DNA of 22,293 bases from a virus. This document shows, in pieces, positions 11,501 through 17,183 of this stretch. The notes beneath the pieces are model-generated. The model was not told the origin of the DNA. It did not search any database and worked only from the letters and a program-made list of their open reading frames with translations. Both the position numbers and the translations under genes were made by a program. The stretch spans positions 1 to 22,293 of IMG/VR virus record IMGVR_UViG_3300017786_000166, one strand, 5' to 3'. The stretch's first letter is position 1; the number at the start of each line of letters is the position of its first letter.

Positions 11501-13157
11501 TCTTGATGGTATTGCTATTGGTGCAACTGTCAGATCTGGAGGAAGTAATTATTCATTAGGTGATGTTCTGAAACCTTTGCCATTTGGAACTAGTAAACTT
11601 GGAACTGGATGTCAACTTACAGTTGGCATTATTACAGCACAGAATTCAATTATTTTGAACAATGTTCAAGGTGAATTCAGTACTAATGTCACTGATTATC
11701 TTGTATATGATTCTACTGCTGGAACCAGACTTTCAATTAATGCTGGTGCTGGTGGTTCAGTTTGTCCTACAAGTACAACACTCATCACTGATGGTCTTCA
11801 TATGAAGATCAAGCAAAGAAATCATGGAATGTACTCCAATACAAATAAAGTTAAAGTGAGAAATGTAAAAGGAACTAGCGCACCTACAAGTCTCCTTACT
11901 AATGTAATAAGATCAAGCACTGCAAACATTTCAATTGCTAACACAAATGGATTTGAAAATTTTGAAAATGTAGGTGTTTCAAATACTAATCCTGGATATG
12001 TTCAGATTGGTGAAGAAATTATTAAATATGAAGGTGTTACATCTGGCAGTGGTACATCTGGAACTTTAACTGGTATTGGTAGAGCAGCAGAAGGAATTGC
12101 TGCAAGTTATAAAGTAAATGATCTTGTCACAAAATATGAGTTTAATAATGTTTCTTTGAGAAGAATAAACACAACTCACAATCTTCAAGATGTGACCAAA
12201 GAGGATGCATTGGCAATTGATTCCTATCACATCAAAATTGATATGAATTCAAATGGAACAAATAGAACAGGAACTGGAGGCACATTTATTCCTCAAACAA
12301 ATTATCTCACTGATGGTTCTACTAATACTAGTGTTGCCAAGGGATCCTACAATATTCCTTACTCATTAATCATACCTGATGTTACTTCAACAACACCAGA
12401 AGGTGCATATGTCCTTGCATCTGCTAGGACCATTTCTGAAACTTCTGTTTCAGGTAATGAGGTAGCATTTATTGACCAAGGGTTCCAAGATGTTCAGTTT
12501 AACCAAAAGAACTATTTTGAATCACAAAGAATGGTTGCATCATCAGTCAATCAAGATGAAAATCTTGCACAATTCCCTGGTAACAAATCATTTACTTTGA
12601 ACCTTGATTTACTTACTTATGATAAGAGAATTTCACCTATGATTGACCTTAATCACTCATCTGTTGTATTTGTATCCAATAGAGTTGATGGTCCAATTAC
12701 AAACTTTGCTACTGATCCAAGAGTGACAGGTATTCCAAATGATCCTAACAGTATGTTATATGTTACTAAAAATGTAACTCTTGAAAATCCTGCTACATCT
12801 CTGAAGGTATTCATTGATGCTTACATTGCAAATACAAGTGATGTAAGAATTTTCTATGCTCTTGATCAAAATGTAAGTGCAAAAGAAACTAAGTTTAAAC
12901 CATTCCCAGGTATCAATAATATTGATACTTTTGGAAACATTATTGATCCTTCATTGTCAGATGGAACTCCTGATACCAGGAAAGAGAAAAGTGATAAATT
13001 GACTCAAACACCTGCAATAAATGACTTTACTGAATACAAATTCACTATGGATAATCTTCCACCTTTCAAGTCATTTAGACTTAAATTGATTGGAACATCA
13101 TCTAATCAAGCAGTTGTTCCTCAATTTAGAAACCTTAGAGTATTAGCATTAGCATGA
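5586..13157 (+). CDS. Giant virion structural protein, DUF4815-like N-terminus
   Basis: At 2523 residues this takes up a third of the window. The N-terminus (NVAPYFDDFDATKNYNKVLF, PAYPIQARELNNIQSLLQGQ) is of the DUF4815 type found in tail proteins of marine T4-like and some other phages; function is unknown. Its place just after gp8 is where T4 has gp9-gp12, so a baseplate, spike or fibre-attachment role is likely but inferred. A proline-rich hinge (residues 1684-1695) is followed by the motif DPLAQTF, which starts a beta-rich C-terminal third. Other pieces are a 'TSGVTAKVVTY' module (5871-5985), a second 'TSGAEATV' module (10257-10382), one GGSNYSLGDV unit near 11540, and an 'IGEEIIKYEGV...IGRAAEG' module (11991-12140). 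No transmembrane, signal or catalytic motif is evident. The start follows gp8 by 6 bases, and the stop overlaps the next start (ATGA). Confidence 0.8.
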   Translation: MPQETNLNVAPYFDDFDATKNYNKVLFKPAYPIQARELNNIQSLLQGQIEAMGDNLFKEGTVVIPGNSSYKPRFQCIQIQPEFLGVPVNLYLDSLIGKKITGRTSGVTAKVVTYITDAQSDNGNFTLYLNYEDSSDDGNSTEVFFDDEILTSDSPIAFGNSFISAGEGFANTIVSGASAVGTAFTLSAGIFYLRGNFVTVDDQILILDQYTTTSSYRIGFQIEEKIITADDDNSLYDNASGFNNFTAPGADRLKITANLAKKALDNFDTQGFVQIAEINNGQLKNAINNTSRYNILGNELAKRTFDESGHYYVKELQTKIKESLNNLEGNRGVYKSDQLTQGGNVPSDDLMVFQISPGKAYVRGYETEIKSPQFIDVPKPRTSRSMGNTGVAFDFAPTIAVNNVTGNAPIGFNTTNTLSLRTQRVGSDKYAAAGNEIGKARIYDFALESGSYDVANSNINQWDLSLFDIEFKNEITLNLSATLAKSTFIEGKNSGANGYIHTTATGIAHTLFNVRGEFQIGEAVTLNGDDDQQRFLVATRQYSLSDTKSIFGVVGTANTFTADIIQSPILTFDNARISASSGGISTVTSPSLGGNTFVGVVTSGNIIQYERPGLNDVSFARVVSVASTNFTVAAVSTVNGVANGSLPTATFDANDLKIVTTKLTNSSNSGNDAGKDSLYSVLPNINVKSVNLNGSSANIRVKKTVTISAAGETGAIAVDDLLNQTWSSFDEERYSLQSDDGTTQILTNDKFSFNSARTELTIQGLTGTGTAVLVGTVVQNKLTSKVKRKNIVNKLTIDKSSNPISGTDKVGFAGTTLNDGLDYGNYPFGTRIQDDVISLNKPDVYIVHAIFESLDINAPTSPTLTVSNMTGPSGNTNDLQIGDVFVGNLSDAKAVYLEQLSSTSIAFAYINNKTFQNGEIISFTNTDVQTNVADITTGSPNITSSFEFDNGQRSDIYDISRIRRRFNAHTPTKKILIYYGFLDYDSSDTGDVTTANSYTNCDYSNEVQSTDGFRNTDLIDLRPRVSDYSVTEGGNSPFEFDGRNFSNGNHSSKHIFASDESTTLAYDYYLGRADRVYLTKNGDIQVTLGAPSDRPELPDVLPGALNIANVFNPPYLYNIGDSSIKFIEHKRYQMNDIARLERRIKNLEYYTSLNLLEQNTLNTFVSDANGLNRFKSGIFIDNFSSYTPQDVSIGIRNSIDPVQKVLRPAHYSTAVNLQVGSSAIPGVGADAPANTDARFASLAGQNVRRTGDVISLNYTEVAEISQPYATRVENVTPFLIDFYQGSIALNPTSDVWVSTLPPETNDVIIEGNFESIADALQADVTDGADGLRTGVAPTLWNSWETTGISLDLSGSTQTETFAAASRRTGRSNAALGLRGNNASLSTINSTSIDGTINIEQNRTGVQQTVNEILTDAESLGTRITNRSISNFMRERNIEFTGTRMKPNTQVFAFFDNVNVTLRCTPKLIQIAMNSGVFQVGEEVVGTVPGSADAGSIRFRVAAANHKYGPFNNPTDFYDSNPYLRSNAVPSVYSAQSTILNVDTVTLASEENPTFTGHVVNTMTLQGQTSGAEATVTNVNLITDRVGTLQGCFEVPGEDDLTIQTFNTGRNVFKLTSSAINSRIQGTTTTEAEEIFYSQGDIDTTEEVTLSLRNARVSTVDVLPESQTIESDVNLEIINSTTLRPTPPPPPPPAPPRRGDPLAQTFKIDSSIGIYTTKVDLFFQTKDDTLPVTVQIRETTLGTPNNAILAFSEVTLDPDDINISSDGTASTTFRFESPVYLRPGAEYALVVLSSVTTYNLWISRLGEADVTTLATESGRVLVTEQPVLGSLFKSQNSSVWTPSQYEDMKFVIHRCDFIGTGNIQFYNPELDDKNEAIGPGAILAESRSISVGIGTTVNQGSAANPLIIGNKVIQTNTGASGFLKKFAGIATGELSVTTTGIGFTPSAGSFTFTGVGLTAVTGRGVDATADITVLDGIAIGATVRSGGSNYSLGDVLKPLPFGTSKLGTGCQLTVGIITAQNSIILNNVQGEFSTNVTDYLVYDSTAGTRLSINAGAGGSVCPTSTTLITDGLHMKIKQRNHGMYSNTNKVKVRNVKGTSAPTSLLTNVIRSSTANISIANTNGFENFENVGVSNTNPGYVQIGEEIIKYEGVTSGSGTSGTLTGIGRAAEGIAASYKVNDLVTKYEFNNVSLRRINTTHNLQDVTKEDALAIDSYHIKIDMNSNGTNRTGTGGTFIPQTNYLTDGSTNTSVAKGSYNIPYSLIIPDVTSTTPEGAYVLASARTISETSVSGNEVAFIDQGFQDVQFNQKNYFESQRMVASSVNQDENLAQFPGNKSFTLNLDLLTYDKRISPMIDLNHSSVVFVSNRVDGPITNFATDPRVTGIPNDPNSMLYVTKNVTLENPATSLKVFIDAYIANTSDVRIFYALDQNVSAKETKFKPFPGINNIDTFGNIIDPSLSDGTPDTRKEKSDKLTQTPAINDFTEYKFTMDNLPPFKSFRLKLIGTSSNQAVVPQFRNLRVLALA
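10635..10670 (+). other. Proline-rich hinge within the giant virion protein
   Basis: Twelve residues (PTPPPPPPPAPP, positions 1684-1695) are followed by RRGDPLAQTF. Such a stiff linker commonly separates domains. Here it divides the long N-terminal two thirds from a C-terminal part starting with the DPLAQTF motif. Confidence 0.8.
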
Positions 13158-13375
13158 GTTTTATTCCAGTTGAGGGCAATAAAAACCTGTTGAGAGATGG
13201 GAAAACTAATGCCCTAATTAATACAAATAAAAATGAATTTAACGCATACATAAAAAATAGGGAGAAACTTTTATCTGATAAAGAAAGAGTTGACTCCCTT
13301 GAAAAAAAAGTTGATAATTTAAAGGGTGATCTAGATGAAATCAAATCAATGTTAAAATCACTAACTAATGGCTAA
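13154..13375 (+). CDS. Small coiled-coil protein of marine T4-like phages, function unknown
   Basis: It encodes 73 residues. The start ATG overlaps the giant gene's TGA (ATGA), which suggests coupled translation and a linked role. The N-terminal half carries 'NLLRDGKTNALINTNKNEF', a pattern I associate with small conserved proteins at this place in marine T4-like phages. The C-terminal part, from about residue 42 (DKERVDSLEKKVDNLKGDLD), has hydrophobic residues at heptad spacing and is very likely a short coiled coil. It could be a small oligomerising virion or assembly factor. No function can be assigned from sequence. The overlaps on both sides and the charged coiled-coil composition make a real gene likely. 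Confidence 0.7.
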   Translation: MSFIPVEGNKNLLRDGKTNALINTNKNEFNAYIKNREKLLSDKERVDSLEKKVDNLKGDLDEIKSMLKSLTNG

Positions 13376-13751
13376 CAATACTATCACCTTTAATCCAAAT
13401 TCCAATACTGCATATGGTGTAAATCTTACCATATTGGAAGGTGCTGACTTTAAGTCTACATTTAAAGTAAATAAAGAAAATAAATCTGCCTTTGATTTAT
13501 CTGGTTATGCAATTCATGGAAAGATGAAAAAAAGTGTTGCTATTGGAGCATCCACTGGTGGAATTCAAGGATTTACTGCTGGTATTACAAGTGCTGCTGG
13601 TGGTGAATTTAATATTTCACTTACAGATACTATAACAAAGGATTTAAAACCAGGAAGATATTATTATGACATTAATGTTGTGAGTTCAGCATCAACAGTT
13701 TATAAAATGGTTTCAGGAAACATAGTGGTAGAAGGGGGTCTCTCCGTCTAA
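13368..13751 (+). CDS. Small beta-rich virion-type protein, function unknown
   Basis: It encodes 127 residues and overlaps the preceding gene by 8 bases. The pattern is a beta-sandwich-like phage protein: 'LTILEGADFKSTFKV', then 'FDLSGYAIHGKMKKS', a Gly/Ala-rich loop, 'GEFNISLTDTITKDLKPGRY' and a final 'YDINVVSS...GNIVVEGG'. The order (gapped strands, 'DLSGY', a 'LKPGRYYYDI' turn, then a last strand pair) resembles N-terminal Ig-like domains of phage baseplate/tail proteins such as BppU. That is a resemblance of pattern only. By position it lies where T4 has wac and gp12, just before gp13, so a neck or fibre accessory role is possible. No signal peptide or membrane segment is seen. Confidence 0.7.
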   Translation: MANNTITFNPNSNTAYGVNLTILEGADFKSTFKVNKENKSAFDLSGYAIHGKMKKSVAIGASTGGIQGFTAGITSAAGGEFNISLTDTITKDLKPGRYYYDINVVSSASTVYKMVSGNIVVEGGLSV

Positions 13752-13758
13752 CTAAATA
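13751..13758 (+). promoter_or_regulatory. Weak late-promoter-like octamer (ACTAAATA) before gp13
   Basis: ACTAAATA begins on the last base of the upstream stop codon and ends 21 bases before the gp13 ATG. It differs from TATAAATA at the first two positions. Position and spacing match the better octamers at 3995, 17157 and 18551, which is the main argument for it. An AAGGA at 13764-13768, 11 bases before the ATG, could serve as a ribosome binding site. Confidence 0.45.
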
Positions 13759-13779
13759 TAAAAAAGGATATAGTGTATA

Positions 13780-14643
13780 ATGGCACAACCTTCTTCAAGA
13801 CAAGAACTTATAGATTATTGTTTAAGACAGTTAGGTGCCCCTGTCTTAGAAATTAATGTCGCTGAAGAACAACTCCAGGATTTGATGGATGATGCTATTC
13901 AGCATTTTCAAGAAAGACATTATGATGGTGTTGAGAAGGCATTCTTAAAGTATCAGATTACTGAAAAGGATGTGGAGAGAGGTAAAGCAAGACCTCCTGG
14001 AGCATCAAGTGCTACTACTCAAACTGGTATTACTTCAACTACAGTAAACACCACAATAGGAGGAGATTCTACAAATTTTGCTTTTTATGAAAATAGCAAT
14101 TACATTCAAGTCCCACCTCAAGTTATAGGTATTGAAAGAATATTTAAATATGATGATGCTCAGGCAGCAAGTAGTTCAAATATGTTTAGTTTCAAGTACC
14201 AACTGTTCTTGAATGATATTTACTACTTTGGAAGCACTGACCTGCTCTCATATTCAATGTCAATGAGTTACTTGGAGACAATGGATTTTCTCCTTAATAC
14301 TCACAAGAGAATTAGATTTAATATTAGACAAGATAGAATGTATCTTGATGTAGATTGGGATAATCTGAAAAAGGATGAATTTATTATCCTAGAATGCTAT
14401 AGAGCACTTAATCCAAATGATTACACAAGAGTTTATAATGACCCCTTCTTAAAAAGATATTTGACTGCTTTAATTAAAAGACAATGGGGACAGAACCTTA
14501 TTAAGTTTACAGGTGTAAAACTACCTGGAGGCATTGAATTTAATGGCAGACAACTCTTTGATGATGGTCAAAGAGAACTTGATGAAATCAAGGTTGAAAT
14601 GTTAAGTAAGTATGAGTTACCACCAATGGATTTGATAGGTTGA
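13780..14643 (+). CDS. 13: Neck protein gp13 (head completion)
   Basis: This is the T4 gp13 homologue. In T4, gp13 and gp14 form the neck that closes the filled head and receives the tail. The N-terminus 'RQELIDYCLRQLGAPVLEIN' matches the T4 pattern of a helix followed by RRLGAPI and a strand. Next comes 'LQDLMDDAIQHFQERHYDGV', like the T4 block ending in YGEYHFDGI. Length, 287 residues, is close to the T4 protein (309). A Thr/Ser-rich loop occurs at about residues 72-96. It is followed after 4 bases by gp14, its expected partner. The ATG is preceded by a plausible AAGGA and a weak late promoter motif. Confidence 0.9.
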   Translation: MAQPSSRQELIDYCLRQLGAPVLEINVAEEQLQDLMDDAIQHFQERHYDGVEKAFLKYQITEKDVERGKARPPGASSATTQTGITSTTVNTTIGGDSTNFAFYENSNYIQVPPQVIGIERIFKYDDAQAASSSNMFSFKYQLFLNDIYYFGSTDLLSYSMSMSYLETMDFLLNTHKRIRFNIRQDRMYLDVDWDNLKKDEFIILECYRALNPNDYTRVYNDPFLKRYLTALIKRQWGQNLIKFTGVKLPGGIEFNGRQLFDDGQRELDEIKVEMLSKYELPPMDLIG

Positions 14644-14647
14644 TCAC

Positions 14648-17158
14648 ATGCTCAATCCATATTTTTTAAACAACTCTAAACAAGAGCAAAATCTCATACA
14701 GAGTCTAGTCAACGAACAGTTGCAAATGTATGGGATTGAAATTTTTTACATTCCTAGAAGGTATGTAAAAAAGAATACTGTTATTAAAGAAGTAATACAG
14801 TCAGAATTTGATAATGCATATCCAATAGAAGCGTATCTTGATAGTTATGAAGGATATGGAGGTCAGGGTACATTATTATCAAAATTTGGAATTCAAGAAG
14901 TAGATGATTTGACATTAGTTGTGTCAAGAGAAAGATATGAAAATTATATTACTCCTCTCATCAAAGATGTTCCAAATATTGAATTATCAACTAGACCAAA
15001 AGAAGGTGATTTAATTTATTTCCCATTGGGTGATAGATTATTTGAAATAAATTATGTTGAACATGAGCAACCATTTTATCAATTACAAAAAAACTATGTT
15101 TATACTCTGAAGTGTCAACTTTACAGATATGAAGATGAGGTTCTTGATACTGGTGTAGAAACAATTGATGATGAAATTGAGCAGATTGGATATATTCAAA
15201 AATTACAATTAATAGGTGTAGCAACACCTGCAACAGCATCTGTTATTGGTATTGGAACTGGTACTATTTCCAGTATCAGAATAACCAACATGGGCGGTGG
15301 TTACTCCTCAATACCCACAGTTGCAATTTCTTCTGCACCAGATGGTGGAATAGATGCCAAAGCAGTAGCAGTTCTCACCAATGATTATATTGGTTGTGAT
15401 GGAACAAAAGGTGGAACCATAACTGAGATACAACTTACAAATCCTGGTTTAGGTTATACTGTAAACCCAATCATAACAATAACAGGAGGTGGTGGTGATG
15501 GTGCCACTGCTGAGGTGGTAGGTATTGAAACTATTGGTGGTATTAACCCAATCAGCATTACATCAGGTGGTAGTGGATATGTTGGTGCTCCCACTGTTGG
15601 TATATCAACCCCAATTCATGTTGGAGCAGCAGCAACTGCAACAATTGACATTCCAATTAATCCTGGTGCTGGGTCAAGTGTTATTGATACTACAATCAGT
15701 GTTGGTATTGCTACCTATTTGTTCCCTGGTGGCACTACAGGTGGTGTTTTCTACAAGTCTGCACCCACTGTTACATTCTCAGATCCAACAGGCACAGGAG
15801 ACAACGCAAATGCCACAGCAACAATTCAAGATATTGCAATAAGTGGTGGTAGAGTAAATTCACTTACAATTACTGATGAAGGTAAGTTCTATACATCAGT
15901 TCCTACAGTAACTATTGCTCATCCTGGACTTAGCATTGCTTCTGCTACCATAGGAATTGCTGGATCATCTATAAACCCAAGTTCTATAGCATTCAGTACC
16001 ACAGGTAGAGCATATACAAGTGCTCCAATTGTAGCAATTACCACATCTACTGGACAGGATGCACCAACACAAAATGCTACTGGTATTGCTACTATTCACC
16101 CCATTACTGGTATTATAACAGCAGTTTCATTTGACCCTGCTGATGCTTGGGCAGTTGGAACTTCAGCAACTATTGGGGCAGGATATACTGTTGCTCCTAA
16201 TATTGCTTTTGGGTCACCATCACCTGTTCAAGCAACTGCAACTGCAACAATTTCAATTGGTGGTTCAGTAACAAGTCTTGCTATTGGAAATAGTGGATTT
16301 GGATATATTTCAGCACCAACAGTCACAATATCAGCACCAGCAGGTGTAACAACACAATTTACCGCAACTGGTATTGCAACCATTAGATTTAATTCAATTT
16401 CCACCACAGGAACACTTTCAACCACATCCACATCAATTACTGGTATTACTACAACAGGTATAATTATTGGCGATAGAGTCAGACTTGCTGTAGGACATGA
16501 TAGTTATTATAACTTTGTGCCAGGAGGTACTTTTGTAAGTGGTATTGGTGCTGGATCAATATCACTTAATCAAGCATCAACAAATGTTGGTATTGCAACT
16601 TCAGTATTTGAATTTGGCATTAATCAATGTGGCATTGTAACTGGAATAAATCTAACATATGGTGGAGGAGGATATCTATCTCCACCAACAATCACTATAT
16701 CAAATAATTCTAGATTTAAAAATTATGTTGACATTCAACCAGGTGTAACCACAGCAGTTGGTGTGGCAAATACAAATGCTGCTGGTGTTGTAACAAGTAT
16801 CACAATCACAAATAGTGGTAGTCAATATGTGTTAACACCAACTATTACAATCTCTGAACCTGTGTCAACAAGTACTGGATCATTTATATTCAATGAAGTT
16901 GTAACTGGTGCAAGTTCTGGATCCACTGCAAGAGTTAAGTCTTATGATGCTGTGAACAATATTCTTGAAGTGTCCATTGTTGATGGAACATTTACACCAG
17001 GTGAAACAATAGTTGGTAGCGAATCTGGTGCTAGACATTCAATGAAATCTCAAGATAAGTTTGATACTATTGATCCATTTGCAGATAATGATACCATTGA
17101 GGTAAGAGCAGATGATATTATTGATTTTAGTAAAATAAATCCATTTGGTATGCCTTGA
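14648..17158 (+). CDS. 14: Neck protein gp14 with a large internal repeat array
   Basis: This is the T4 gp14 homologue (head completion/neck). Conserved N-terminal blocks are '[18 protein letters not shown]' (residues 23-40; T4 has MRGVECYYVPREYV), '[14 protein letters not shown]' (61-74; T4 AAYLNSFEGYEGQ) and '[20 protein letters not shown]' (117-136; T4 [20 protein letters not shown]). The last residues, with [11 protein letters not shown] near residue 805, recall the acidic T4 end. T4 gp14 has 256 residues; this one has 836. The difference is an inserted stretch, about residues 205-790, made of about ten Gly-Tyr beta repeats (15260-16861) followed by a '[11 protein letters not shown]' module (16898-17032). 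The core neck role should be kept. The inserted part would be exposed decoration around the neck, which is inference. The stop TGA overlaps the late promoter of gp15. Confidence 0.9.
   Translation: [836 protein letters not shown]
15260..16861 (+). repeat. Array of about ten GGxGY/PTVTIS protein repeats within gp14
   Basis: Units follow the pattern G-x-[IV]-[TS]-[SE]-[IL]-x-[IL]-T-x-x-G-x-G-Y-x-x-x-P-[TI]-[VI]-x-I. Good copies have cores [64 protein letters not shown] and [16 protein letters not shown]. Diverged copies have [16 protein letters not shown] and [16 protein letters not shown]. Between them lie Ala/Thr-rich spacers such as [10 protein letters not shown] and [10 protein letters not shown]. 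Spacing is uneven, so the array diverged long ago or grew by mixed duplication and recombination. Confidence 0.85.
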
Positions 17159-17164
17159 TAAATA
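17157..17164 (+). promoter_or_regulatory. T4-type late promoter (GATAAATA) before gp15
   Basis: GATAAATA differs from TATAAATA only at the least important first base. It overlaps the gp14 stop TGA (17156-17158) and ends 19 bases before the gp15 ATG. The sequence after it is almost the same as the leader of gp8 at 4003-4022, including a run of A, a GT, and AATAAA directly before ATG. Confidence 0.75.
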
Positions 17165-17183
17165 AAGAAAAAGTAGCAATAAA

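Noticed and set aside
13368-13751. Calling the 127-residue protein fibritin (wac) from its position
   Set aside because: It has no coiled coil and no foldon-like end, both of which define wac.
15525-15842. Second + frame of 105 codons inside gp14
   Set aside because: Its product is a low-complexity Leu/Gln/Val string that comes from reading the repeat array in another frame.
15260-16861. Possible CRISPR or DNA tandem array in gp14
   Set aside because: Repeats are at protein level with variable spacing and diverged codons, not identical DNA repeats with spacers, and the frame is open throughout.
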